Of a stretch of 64,000 nt of DNA, positions 1 to 10,924 are shown piece after piece. The position numbers and the translations under genes are program-made. Positions within the stretch are counted from its first letter, which is position 1. Each line of letters opens with the position of its first letter. The DNA comes from Chrysomallon squamiferum (taxonomy: Eukaryota; Mollusca; Gastropoda; Neomphalida; Peltospiridae), in NCBI GenBank assembly GCA_012295275.1, contig CM022665.1, positions 19,920,150 to 19,984,149 of the forward strand. The letters are read 5' to 3'. A model generated the notes under the pieces. It made no database searches, was not told the origin of the DNA, and worked only from the letters and a program-made list of their open reading frames with translations.

Positions 1-348
1 TATTTATTTTATTATTATATTTTTACTTTAAGATAGCAGAATTTTATTCTAAAACATTTCCTTTATCTGGATGAACCCACTGCCACCCTACACAGTGCTT
101 TAAAAATAAAAAATAAAAAAATAAAATAAACACTCTTTAGTCACGAGATTGTACTAATCTTCTACTGTATGCAGTAGAACTGCTGTTATGTGCCTACGTC
201 ATAAATAAATTATATTATTCTTGGGATAATATTTTCATTCACTCTGACAAATTTGAAACACTGCTAATATGTGTTTCAACTTGATTTCACTTGCCAGACT
301 TTTTTTCTTTCTCTTTAACGTTCATGCATGGAGATGTCTTCATATAGG
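1..348. other. AT-rich flank, no gene seen
   Basis: Unique AT-rich DNA with short A runs around 105-128. I see no open frame with coding character, no splice pair and no repeat array. Confidence 0.6.
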
Positions 349-753
349 CACTACCGGATTTATCGTGTTAGTCGCCCATAGGCTACAGAAATTTTACTGC
401 CCCCTCTTCCAGCCCACTTTGTTTATTATGTAATATGAAATATATGATTTTTTATATCTTATGGAAAAGCGCAGAAATTCTTACTGAAAAAGCGCACACC
501 TCAAAAAATACCAGTATTTTTACGAAGTTTCTATCCAATATGTATTTATTCTTAGACATAAAAATTTAATTGAATTAGGTCAAAAGAGCCCAAATTTTAA
601 CAAAGCGCACAACTCGATAATTTAGCGCACATTCTAATAAAAAAGCGCACAGTTGGCAACACTGTCCAGTAACAATTTTCATAAACTGCCGCCCCTATCA
701 TCCTGCCGCCCTGGGCTCTAGCCTAGAAAGCCTATGTGGGAAATCCGGCCCTG
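349..753. mobile_element. hAT-like non-autonomous DNA transposon (MITE)
   Basis: A 405-bp segment bounded by imperfect terminal inverted repeats. The left end reads CACTACCGGATTT. The right end, reverse-complemented, reads CAGGGCCGGATTT. Both ends also carry an ATAGGCT block a little further in. The flanks are catatagg (341-348) and gatattgg (754-761), matching at 6 of 8 positions, which fits an aged 8-bp target-site duplication of the hAT type. There is no transposase frame inside. The interior repeats a GCGCAC core several times in an AT-rich background, as subterminal transposase-binding repeats often do. The family assignment comes from end sequence and duplication length only. Confidence 0.6.
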
Positions 754-1129
754 GATATTGGTAGTTGACAAATTTGTTAGACTGATTATTTTACTAAATC
801 ACTAGAAAGAGCAAAACATTCATATTAAAATGACACCAAGGTCGCTTTGATAGCAGAGACGAAAAAGGTTGCGAATTTTTATCGGAATAAAATTTGCGGG
901 ATGTTTCCTTCATAATCTACTGAGAAAGTGTGATCCGTTTCTTTCATTTTGCTGCGTAATCGGTGAATATCTCATGCAGGTTCAATCCACTATATATGTA
1001 TTATATATCAAAATGAATCTTTTTATGAATTCTAAACCTGTACTGTATTTTTAAAAAAGGTGCTAATACTCATGAATTTTAATTAATTAATTAATCGAAC
1101 TAATTAGCTGAAATTTACCGCCAATTTTG
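754..1129. other. Unique AT-rich spacer
   Basis: No array, no recognisable gene. A GGTTCAATCC string near 979 resembles a pol III B box but has no partner A box at a suitable distance. A short TTAA run lies at about 1080-1094. Confidence 0.4.
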
Positions 1130-1933
1130 TCAACACCGGTCTGACCCAATCAGAAACCGCCGTCGACGTCACGTGACCTGAACTGACTTGTCATTATCGA
1201 TCCTTGGAAGCGCGTGCTTTGCGTCCGCATTGCTAATGCAATTTTTCGCAATCATACAGTTTATTGAAATTAAGCGCAATAGTAGTTAATAAGCATATCT
1301 ATACGGGGAACATATTTTGATTGCTGGACTCATCCAAGATTTGTCTAATGATCGATGACTTTGCTGACGTTTTCAGAAAGATCTTTTCATCAAAGATTTG
1401 ATAAGCTTCTCGTTGATCAGTATTCAGAAATCGAAAGCAAGGTTGTAGCAAGATATGTATACTACGTCATCAAACTAAGTTTCTTTAAAATTATTTTTCA
1501 AATGGACCGACAGAAGGGAATTTTTGGAAACTGCACTTTGCTGACGCTGTGCACTGTGGCACTCGCCCAGCAAGGATCGTCTAGAAATCTAGCGAGAGCG
1601 AAATGGGTTATTTGCACATACCAACTTAATAGACTGCATAATAATATTTCTTATTTAGAAGCATAAACCAAACTTACGGATGACGTAATTGTTTCTCAAG
1701 GAAAGCTGTAGTTTATTTCCAGATGAGAGTTATAAATTTACAAAGACATTTTCGTATGATTAACGAGTCGCTAATTTCTTCAAACTATTGTCGGGTTTGT
1801 TTTTCTCGCGGACTACATTGATTAGTGGCGCGGATGAGCTGTTGGTCACGTGCTGGCTTTATCAGACGACAATACGAGATCCGTCTGCGTCAATTTATTT
1901 CTATTGATTGAATTATCGCCCTTTGTCAGTGAA
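1130..1933 (+). promoter_or_regulatory. Promoter-like island with CCAAT box and CLEAR-type E-box
   Basis: A GC-richer, non-repetitive stretch. A CCAATCAG box lies at 1146-1153. The perfect 10-bp palindrome GTCACGTGAC lies at 1168-1177; this equals the consensus bound by MiT/TFE bHLH-ZIP factors and is also usable by USF. A second CACGTG is at 1847-1852. NF-Y boxes of this kind usually lie close to a transcription start. The island ends at a short candidate coding exon on the + strand, but CCAAT promoters can work in either direction and I cannot place a start site. Confidence 0.4.
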
Positions 1934-1976
1934 ATGAGCGAAAACGCGGAAGAAAGTGATCTCTATGGAGACAGTG
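1934..1976 (+). CDS. Candidate 14-codon first coding exon, gene unknown
   Basis: ATG at 1934 opens MSENAEESDLYGDS and then meets a possible donor TG|GTTAGT at 1977. The short frame closes at TAG (1979-1981), so it is coding only if spliced here, in phase 1. The acidic start with a DLYGD-like stretch resembles the N-termini of some RNA-processing proteins, but I cannot name one. It does not fit sim: joining phase 1 to exon 2 or exon 3 brings in a stop quickly. It could still be a non-coding leader exon or chance. The promoter-like context just upstream is the main support. Confidence 0.22.
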
Positions 1977-2130
1977 GTTAGTGTATTTTCAAATCAAAAG
2001 GCTTATGGGATTTGTGCGTATTACTTGTTCTATCTACGTGACAGTGTGTAGAGAAGTTTTTCCTACCCTTTGTTGTCAAAACTGATATCAAGTAACTAAA
2101 ATATCACATAAAAAATAGTCAGTCTGGCTT

Positions 2131-2188
2131 GTAATAATAATAATATTAATATTAATAATAATAATATTAATACTAATACTAATACTAA

Positions 2189-2238
<50 letters not shown>

Positions 2239-2239
2239 A
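2131..2239. repeat. Compound TAA/TAC/TAG trinucleotide array
   Basis: TAA and TTAATA units pass into TAC-TAA and then a pure TAG run from about 2188 to 2238. Confidence 0.9.
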
Positions 2240-3143
2240 ATACACAAAGAAATATTAAAACGGAAACTTTCTAACTTGGGTTTTTTATATCAACAACAAG
2301 CTTAGTCTTGATAAATATAACAAGTTTGATGTACAATAATCATGAGAATAATGGCTGTATAAACTTCTCTATCGTTTGTCAGACACGATATAAATTTACA
2401 ATTTATTAATTTCTTACATGGTCATGTTAATTTATTTACAAATTATTTCGATCAAACGAACTTTTTTTTTCGTTTTCTCTTTTCTTTTTCTTTTATTTAA
2501 ATCAAGAAAGCCTTTTAAAGTTTATTTTCCTACGTTAGCCGGTAAAGGCGAGAGAACAGATGACATCCCAGAGAAATAACGATCTTTTTAACCACGCCCT
2601 TTCTTTCTTCCTAACAAGTACGTGCCACACTACGTGACGTTTAGAAAGGCGAACGGTCCCTGTCCGTCCGATTACGTCGCTGCCGACGTGACATGACGGC
2701 AGACAGAAGACTTTATATTTGTGTAAAATATTTACTCCGCTTCAAACGATTGTTTGTTGCCACTTGTGAAATGTTCTTTGAGAACTTAATTTTCACCCAT
2801 TAAAACGTCGAGAAGATCCGGGCTTGTTTTTCATCTCATAAAAGATAACCGATTTGACGTCTGCCGTTGCTGCAATAAGTTAGAAACATTTCTACATTAC
2901 GTAATTCTTTCTCAGGATTAACAGCTCGACAGTTCGGCGTCTCTAGTAACATACACCAGTGTGCTTCTTTTCACCATCGTTGTTACAGTCATCATTATCA
3001 TTATCATCATCATCATCTCTCTGTCAATCTTTTTCTCATTCATACTTTTTATTTTTTTATTTTTTTATCTCTGACTTTCTCGTCTCACTAGCTCCGTCCT
3101 CTTTCCTTCTCTGTCCGTTTGTTAGTCTCTCTATCTCTCTCCC
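2240..3143. promoter_or_regulatory. Non-repetitive island with paired TACGTG sites (2520-2950)
   Basis: After AT-rich DNA to about 2520, the sequence turns GC-richer and non-repetitive. TACGTG occurs at 2619-2624 and 2631-2636, 12 bp apart, and GACGTG at 2685-2690, with further ACGT cores between. TACGTG is the CNS-midline-element form bound by Sim/Tango. Function is not shown. The end (3000-3143) drifts into CT-rich DNA. Confidence 0.3.
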
Positions 3144-3164
3144 TATTTTATTTATTTATTTATT

Positions 3165-3220
<56 letters not shown>
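3144..3220. repeat. TTTA array passing into TTA array
   Basis: Tetranucleotide TTTA repeats to about 3173, then TTA repeats to 3220. Confidence 0.92.
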
Positions 3221-3222
<2 letters not shown>

Positions 3223-4200
3223 TCTTTTTATTTTTTATTTTTTTTAGAAAATTGAAATAACAGAATTCAAAACTTTATGTACACTATCTGTAGGTTTTAC
3301 AGATAAGACTTAATTAAAAGAGAAAAACTTAACACTAGACTAAAAGAGGAAAAGACACGTCTTTATGTAGTATTCTTGGAGTCTGTCTTAACCAAATAGT
3401 TGTGATGCTGGCTCTAATGAAGACGTTCGCGGTGTTCAGAGCGCTAAACTCGTGCAAATCACATATGAGCACACTCCACGTTAAAAACCAAACTTCACAG
3501 CTCTCTGCATCTCCAATTCGTCACGACTGTTGCCGACTGGCAGCGCCCTCTGCAGTTTACAAGACAAATTTGTCCGGATAAGTAATCGTGGTGGGAGAGA
3601 CACGGAGGGCCCTATGTCACGGACAAGTGTTTAAAACGAGCGATCGTCCATTGATACTCGTATATAAAACGTGTCATAAGTCGCGATATGGCGGCCACGG
3701 GTCTTGACAAAGTATTGTTGTGAGATGGAAAACATAATCTCATCCTTCATTTCATTAGCCCGTATCGAATAAGCGGCACTTTCTCTTATTAAATTGATGA
3801 CCATATTAATTGCATAAATGAAAGTGAACAATGCCGTCCGACTACAGATCATTCAGAAAACGCTTAGTCAAATTACCTCGTGTCTCCCATAACTTTAATA
3901 CACAAACCAATCATAAATATTTTTATTTTTTGTTTTTTAATACATACATTAAAGATATATAATTAAATAGACAGAGAGAAACAGTCAAGTGGATTGATAC
4001 AGAGACAAATAGAGGGATACAAATAATTTTTATTATTTTATTTATAAAAAAACAAAGTGTCGGTATATATATATTTACACGTATCATTTCTTCTGCTGAA
4101 CTAAAAGTAGTCTTGTTTTCCTAATTAAATAAAATATTAAATATTTAATAATAAATAAAACAGAATAATAAATATGTAAATAATTAATAAAGTAAGTGAG
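3221..4200. other. Spacer with a GC-richer island (3390-3870)
   Basis: The island is unique sequence with many ACGTC/GACGT cores and a CTCF-like site (separate entry). Open frames here are short and have no family signature. From 3900 on it is AT-rich with AT dinucleotide stretches. Confidence 0.4.
3541..3555 (-). promoter_or_regulatory. CTCF-like motif
   Basis: On the minus strand the core AGAGGGCGC fits the AGRKGGCRS part of the CTCF consensus, and the left half is weaker, with two mismatches. It lies in a unique GC-richer island. CTCF is present in most bilaterians, so a functional site is plausible but unproven. Confidence 0.3.
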
Positions 4201-4685
4201 GAAATAAATAAATAAATAAATAAATAAATACATAGATAAAATAAAATTAAATAAAATAAAAAATAATAAATAAAATGAATGAATGACTATATGAATGGGT
4301 AATTAAAATAAATAAATTAATTAATTAATTAATTAATTAAATGAAATAAAATAAAATAAAATAATTAAATTAAATTATATTAAATAAAAATTATAATATA
4401 AACAGGATTGTAAAATATAATATTCGCAGTTTTGATTTAAAAATCTGTCGAAAATCTATTACATTCAAATATTTTTTTAATATTTTCGTTTTCTTGCAAC
4501 TGCTGATTTAGTTAATTTTATATTTCTGTTTATATTAATATTTATTTAATATAATTTAATAATTTATATTATTTTATTTTACTTACTTAATTCATTTATT
4601 TATTTTAATTACTCATTCAAATATTTGTTTTAGTCATTTATTCATTTATTTTATTTTATTTCATTTTATTTCATTGCATATCCTT

Positions 4686-4723
<38 letters not shown>

Positions 4724-5580
4724 GTTTAGTTTAATTACAAAAACATTAAATATTGCTTTTTTAAATGATGAATTTTAATATTTAAAAATTATACATTTTT
4801 TTTCTACAAACTGTTTTTAAAATCTAGAATATGCCTACGATTTTGCTAGCACAATGTTGCCACCAGAATAAAAAAATTGCAAAATAATATGAAAGCAAAC
4901 AAATAAACAATAAATAGAAAATAATTATAAATGTGTCGTCAAATTCTAAATAAATATTGTTTCATATACAATGTTCAAAATTTATGCGTTTATTATTATT
5001 GTTTTTAATTTCAAAAATAAGAAAGATGAATAAATAAATAAATTAGAACTTAAATGTTTAAATTTTAATTTCAAAATAAATATTAAAACACAAATGAAGA
5101 AAAAATAAATGACACAATAGTTATAATAATAATAATAATAATGATGGTGATAATAATACTGATGATGATGATAATTAAAATTACGACATATAGCAGTTTT
5201 GCTGTATTTGTTTAAACAAATTTGCAGAAAAACAATATAATCAATAGTTTCTTTTGAATTAAACGAAAATCTCATAAATATTTTTTAAAAGTTTCTCTTC
5301 ATTTCTTTTCTCTTTTATTTGGGTTTTTTCTTCAAATACTTCTTTCTTTTATTTTTTGTTCTTGTAGAAAATACAAAATTGTTTTAAAATATGAATTACA
5401 AATAATAGTTAGTATATATATATATATATGTCTGTGCGTGTGTGTGTGTATCAGTGTATATTTGTATATATCCGCGTGTGCATGTAAGTAAGTAATCACT
5501 GCATAACAATGATTACAAATCGTTTAATGATTAGTCACATGATAAAGAACCAAACATTTTTTTTTTTTAATTTTTTTTTT
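4201..5580. repeat. AT-rich simple-repeat field
   Basis: AAAT (4202-4230), TTAA (4313-4340), AAAAT units near 4345-4362, a TA run joined to CA (4685-4723), AAT plus ATG units (5126-5172), and TA then TG (5415-5450), separated by AT-rich unique DNA. No gene seen. Confidence 0.85.
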
Positions 5581-5770
5581 ATAGATGTACAAAGCGTGAG
5601 AACGTAATCTGTAGTGTGTCCATCCTCACACAAGAAGTCAGAAGGGACTACGACTTCATCGCCGAGGTCGTTACATCACAGACGTCCAGTGTTTTGAGAT
5701 GTCGTGCAAGGCGCCACGGTTGGCGTGTTGAGGCGACAGGGGTATAAAAAAGAAATGGAAGTAACAAAGT
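5581..5770 (+). promoter_or_regulatory. GC-richer island with a TATA-like box
   Basis: Unique sequence rich in CpG and ACGTC cores ends in GGGGTATAAAAAAG, with TATAAAAAAG at 5743-5752. The GC-rich shoulder before a TATA string is typical of core promoters. A transcript would start near 5770-5780 on the + strand. I found no convincing exon or donor just downstream, so this may be an enhancer promoter, an alternative start, or chance. Confidence 0.22.
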
Positions 5771-5970
5771 GAAAAACATAAATCAACAGTTTTATTGTAA
5801 TCCTAATCTCTGATGAAATACGTGGATATTGTCTGTCTTAATGAACACTGCCGTCGTTGTCTTTGTTGACGTCGTGTACGACGTATGTTATGTATCGTCA
5901 GTAAATGTATTTCAGTATACACTGACATAGGTTTAATGACTGCAGCAAGGTGAAAACTAAGTAATTAACA

Positions 5971-6029
<59 letters not shown>

Positions 6030-6634
6030 TAGTAGTAGTAGAAGTAATAGTAGCAGCAGCACTAGTTTGAAAGAAAGAAAAGATAATAAATAAATTAAAT
6101 TAAATAAGAAAAATATTTTGTAAGTTATTATAAAAAAGTATACATTTATATTTGAAATATTTGCCTTCACAATAAATAGTAATAATTCAAACAGTTCCAG
6201 AGTTTGACCGATCTGTTATTTAACAAAAATAAAATAAATCTCGAACTATAAACAGAGAAAAGTGAGTGAAGATATATCGACTGTTATTTTCTTAATACAA
6301 CATAGATTTGATTTTTTCTTTCTGACTTCTGCTTGTGAATATTCTAAGTGTAGTGAGAGACCGATGGACGTGACGTAAAGCTCGTTTTGTTAACACGTCA
6401 TCAAATTCTCTTCATTTAAATTCTGTCTCGTTAGATGAAAACAGAGAAAGCTGAAAATGAAATCACGCTATTTTTATTTTGTACTCGCTTTTCATTTGTG
6501 AGAATCACGATCTAATTAAGTTAATTTCCTGACAAATTTAAATAAATAAATATAACAATAATTTTAAAAACCAGTTAGAAATACGTCATTAGTTTTACCA
6601 ACACCAACAATTTTATCTAATAAATAAATCTGAA

Positions 6635-6701
<67 letters not shown>

Positions 6702-6827
6702 AGCTTAAAAGTGTTCTAAGATGATAATAAATAATACTAAATAAAATAAATACATAAACTAAATCTGATTAAAATAAAGAAAATAAATTAATTTAAGTGT
6801 TCTGATATGATAATGATGTTGATGCTG

Positions 6828-6880
<53 letters not shown>

Positions 6881-7325
6881 TTAAATAAATAAGAAAAAAT
6901 AGAATAGAACATATAACATAATTTTACATAAAGATAGTACTTAGAATAAGATTTTCAGAAACAAACAGTTTCTTATTGTGTATAAGAATTAAAAGATGGC
7001 AAGCTGTATATTTCTGTACTTGCAAGTATGATTTTATTTATTTATTTTATTATTTACTTGTTTGTTTGTTTGTTTGTTTATTCATTCATTCATTTTATTT
7101 TATTTATTTATTTAATTAATTAATTTATTTTTATTATCAGATACAAGAATGTTCTGTATCCAAAGCAACTCCTATCACTGAAGTAACACACTGAATTAAA
7201 TCCTGAGTCTTTCGTTTTCAGTTACATCAAAAGTTGAAATTCAGACAGGAAAGTAGTGGCTGACAGCCATTCAGGACAGTTGATTTGAATTCAAAGCAAA
7301 TATAAACAAAAATATAAACCATAAT
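5771..7325. repeat. AT-rich spacer with AAT and AAAT arrays
   Basis: AAT 5970-6026 followed by AGT/AGC units to about 6060, AAT 6634-6668 joined to AAAT to 6702, AAT about 6829-6881, and TTTG/TTCA/TTTA runs 7055-7130. Short unique stretches between (for example 6340-6430) hold ACGTC cores. No gene seen. Confidence 0.85.
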
Positions 7326-7735
7326 CTTACCACTACTGCTACAACGACTACGACTGCTCCTGTTGGTACTGTTACTACTTCTAATAATACGACTGCTCCT
7401 GTTACTACTATTAATACTACTATTATTACTTCTATTACTACCACTACTACTGCTACTACTACTACTACTATTACTACTACTACTATTAATATTGCTGTTG
7501 CTGCTGCTGCTACTGTTACTATTACTACCACTACGTCTGTTGATACTACTATTGTTACCTCTACTACTACTACTACTACTGCTTTTACTACTGCTGTTGC
7601 TGTTTTTGCCGCTGCTACTACTATTACCACTACTACAAGAACGTCCACTACTATACCTACTACTGCTACGACTACAACTGCTGCTGTTACTAGGATTATT
7701 AACACTAGTAATTTTGGTACTACAACTATTACTAA
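7326..7735. repeat. Degenerate TAC/TGC trinucleotide array
   Basis: About 400 bp of interrupted ACT/GCT triplets. Long frames through it give only poly-Leu, poly-Val or poly-Ser/Asn on all strands, as expected from the repeat, not from a gene. Confidence 0.9.
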
Positions 7736-7867
7736 AAGTCTGTTTAAAATTATACGAATTCAATCTAACATCTGTTTTGGAAATTTTTGAAAGAAGTTAA
7801 CAAATACAATTATTTAAATATAATCAGAACAAAGCAAAACACAAATAAGTTATATATGTAATAGTTG

Positions 7868-8160
7868 TTGTAGTAGTATTCGTCTAGTAGTACTGGTAGG
7901 AGTAGTGGTAATGGTAGTAGCAGCAGTGGTAATGGTAGCAGCAGTAGTAGTAGTAGCAATTATATAATAGTATTAGTAACAGTAGCAGTAATTGTTGTAA
8001 TAATAATAGCAGTGGTACCGGACGTTGTGGTACTAATAGTGGTAATAGCAGAAGTAAAAGTAGTAGCAGTAATAATAATAGTAGTAGTAATAGTAGTAGT
8101 GATATCAGTACAAGTAGTATTAGAACAGCAGCAGTAACAACAACAACATCAACATATATC
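7868..8160. repeat. Degenerate TAG/TGG/CAG trinucleotide array
   Basis: Interrupted GTA/GCA/AAT triplets, the opposite-strand sense of the 7326-7735 array 130 bp away. The two could form a large imperfect hairpin. Confidence 0.85.
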
Positions 8161-8495
8161 GAACACACGTAGTTTAAAGAAATGGTTACTTTGATTGAAT
8201 GTGAGTGTTATCTGTTTTGATATAGAATTAGTTTCTTTACTTTTCTAACATCAAAGCGTGCACACCCTCACACCCGCGCAGAACACAATCGTGGAATGTG
8301 ACAGTAGTGAACAGGCGCGGATTTTAATCTTGACAAAGAGATGAAAAGTAGAAACCTTCTTCTTTCAAGATAAACAGACTTTGTTCAATTTTTAACCAAA
8401 CATATTTTATTTTATTTTATTATTATTATTAATTTTTTTTTTTTTTTTGAATTCGAGTAAGAACATCCCATATTCCCTTCTTATACTTGAGTTGC
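8161..8495. other. Unique AT-rich spacer
   Basis: A small unique island (8240-8330) and TTTTA and poly-T runs (8405-8450). No gene or array of note. Confidence 0.5.
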
Positions 8496-8730
8496 TTTAA
8501 CTGTGTGTAATACAGCTGTGTATTGTTTAATAGTATTTAACATTGTTTGTACTTGTTTTAACTGTGCATTGTTTAATAGTATTTAACATTGTACTTGATT
8601 TAACTGTGTATTTTTTAATAGTATTTGACATTGTTTGTACTTGTTTTAACTGTGAATTATTTAATAGCATTTAACATTGTTTGTATTTGTTTTAACTGTG
8701 TGTAGTACCTCTGTGTATTGTTTAAGGTAT
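8496..8730. repeat. Minisatellite, unit about 46 bp, five copies
   Basis: TTTAACTGTG begins copies at about 8496, 8557, 8599, 8645 and 8691. Each continues through TTTAATAGTATTTAACATTG. Copies differ by indels, and the first carries a 15-bp insertion that recurs in the last. Confidence 0.8.
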
Positions 8731-9420
8731 TTTACTGTATTTGAGAAACACCACATGGAAGGAATCAACCGGTGTCTTTCCACTTGATCTGAAAAAACAT
8801 TTGTGGGCATTAAAATATTATAAAATTAAGTGGGAATTACGTAATAAGCTATTAGATTATGTGGGTAACTGGGATCTTGTAGAGGATTGTAAGAACGTAT
8901 TGCATAATGAACTACATTGTTAACTGCATGTGGACTCTGCGTCCAGCCACACCTTAAGCTGGTCCAGTGCACTGACTGCAGATCCACAGAACAACGCATC
9001 TTCTTTTTGGTGGAGGGTCAGGCCAATGTGCTGAATCTTCCTTCACACAACTTGGGCGTAATGGAAAAGTCATCCACATACCATGATCCCCTCGAACTCT
9101 CCCCTTCTTTCTGCTTCAGTCCTCAACAGCTGAAAGGTTGATGCACGTGTAGCTGGAGTCTTGTTTGACTTTCGTAGGAAGAGTTGATCAGTAGAAATCG
9201 TTTTGGGGATGATCCGCAGAAGATGCCCTCAGCATAAATGTCAGCACTGCATAGATATTCCAGGATTTCATGGACACTACTCTTGATGGTAGGGGAATAA
9301 AGGAATTCGTCGATATCTCCACGACAAAAAAAAGATTGTTTGCAATAATTGATCCTCCCTGGGTAAGTGTGCACGCATCCTCAAACATAACTTGGGATCA
9401 GCAACACGGTCTGTGACCAT
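8731..9420 (-). pseudogene. Possible decayed coding remnant, perhaps retroelement-like
   Basis: A unique, less AT-rich island. On the minus strand one frame (about 9374 down to 8985) is open except for two stops and contains SWYVDDF around 9075-9095, a Y-x-D-D box like that of reverse transcriptases. A neighbouring frame then reads GLTLHQKEDALF and LDQLKVWL, as if a frameshift split one old coding region. Ty3/gypsy-type polymerases have a similar order of YxDD and then a GLxL-K segment, but the spacing is short and I cannot confirm homology. Frames on the + strand (8741-8923, 8917-9141) show no known family. Confidence 0.25.
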
Positions 9421-9749
9421 TAACCTGAGCAAAAACCTTATTCTCTCTTTTAGATGAAATGGGAATATTTTAGATATGTAAGCAATGAATCACACATTAC
9501 TAAACATCACAAATTATTAATGAAATAAAACCAATAATGATTATATTTATACGATAGCTATACGGATGCTACTGGAAAAACCTAGGATTGGTTATAAAAA
9601 AAATAATACATAAAACAAATAAAAGAAAATAAAAGAAAATAAATGAAAACATAAGAAAAAGAAAAGAAAAGAAAAGAAAAGAAAAAATTATAAACAAGAA
9701 TAGAAAAAAAAAAAAAAAAAAAATAAGAAGAAAAAAATCCCAAGACAAA

Positions 9750-9824
<75 letters not shown>

Positions 9825-10643
9825 AAGTAATAAAATAAAATTAAAATAAATATACAAAACAAAAATCTCCGTCTCCGCCCACCCTCCTCCAGAAAAAAAA
9901 AAAAAAAAAAAAAAAAATAAGAAGAAGAAAATAATAATAAACAAATAAATAGTAAGCTCATTGCTTTCATCAGCTTATTTATTGAATATCTATATCTGTG
10001 TCTATATGTAACTGTCTGTATATATATATATATATATATCAAATTTTAAGTATCAAATATTTTCCTGCTGCATATAACATACCGTGGAAGAAATGACATC
10101 ATCAGTAACAACTACAACACAGCCACTTAGCTTCTACTACAACGACAGCTAGAAACTAGATATTTCTATATCTTTTATTTGTTTTATATAACCTGGCAGA
10201 AATGACAAAATATTACAAATACTTGACATCTATCCAGCTTTAGAAGTGTGTTAATTTCCTTATATTAAATAGTTTCGTTCTTCATTTTCCCATTTATTTA
10301 TTTATTTATTTATTTATTTATCTATTTATTGTTATTAACCAGTACACCAGAAACCAAAATATTCAGAAAACCGGGTCATCTTCGGTCCTAACCTTGCCAG
10401 ATTAATTATCAAAACTTTTCCTCAATAAAATTGACTGTTATTTTACAGTGTCAGTACATATTTTAACTTTAACAGTAAAAGTAACAGTAGTAATTCATTT
10501 AGCTGTTTTACATCAAACTTCTGTTTTTATGCACGTTGTGACAGTCGATGTGATAACGTCATACATGTTAATTTAGAGACGTGCACGTCGATAAACCCAC
10601 CCACTCCCCGTTCTTCAGAGGTTAACAGTATAAATATAAACTA
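9421..10643. repeat. AT-rich spacer with long AAAT array
   Basis: A runs (about 9707-9723 and 9893-9918), an AAAT array of about 80 bp (9747-9825), AAAAG units (9655-9685), TA (10018-10038) and TTTA (10291-10329). Unique DNA at 10330-10640 shows ACGTC cores but no gene. Confidence 0.85.
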
Positions 10644-10924
10644 GGTGCGGATTCAGAATATCAGAAACAAAGTAGGTGTATAATCACAGTAACGTTTGAG
10701 ATTTAAAAAAAGAAAAAAAGAAAAAGAAGAATTTTAAATATTAAAAATATCAGTGTATGTGTGAACTTATATGTATGTATGTGTGTTTATGTACACAGCC
10801 ATATACATATATACTTTTTAAAATATTTTTATTTTTTATATACTGTTTTCATCTTAAAAGTTGCTTGCTGTAACCACGTTACTCGTATTATATTCCCACT
10901 TTCCTGGCATTTTGGATCCGCCCC
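10644..10924. mobile_element. 281-bp MITE with TA target duplication
   Basis: The left end GGTGCGGATTCAGAAT and the reverse-complemented right end GGGGCGGATCCAAAAT form imperfect terminal inverted repeats, with 16 of 21 positions matching over the first 21 bases. Both ends are flanked by TA (10642-10643 and 10925-10926), the duplication expected for Tc1/mariner-type elements. The interior is AT-rich with a short A/G run and TATG repeats, and has no transposase. The differences between ends are mostly transitions, as expected from age. Confidence 0.6.

Noticed and set aside
1934-1976. The 14-codon exon as an alternative coding first exon of sim
   Set aside because: It ends in phase 1, while exon 2 and exon 3 require phase 2; both joins hit a stop soon after.
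7227-7800. Poly-Ser (178 codons), poly-Val and poly-Leu frames
   Set aside because: Same cause: a degenerate ACT/GCT array, not a gene.
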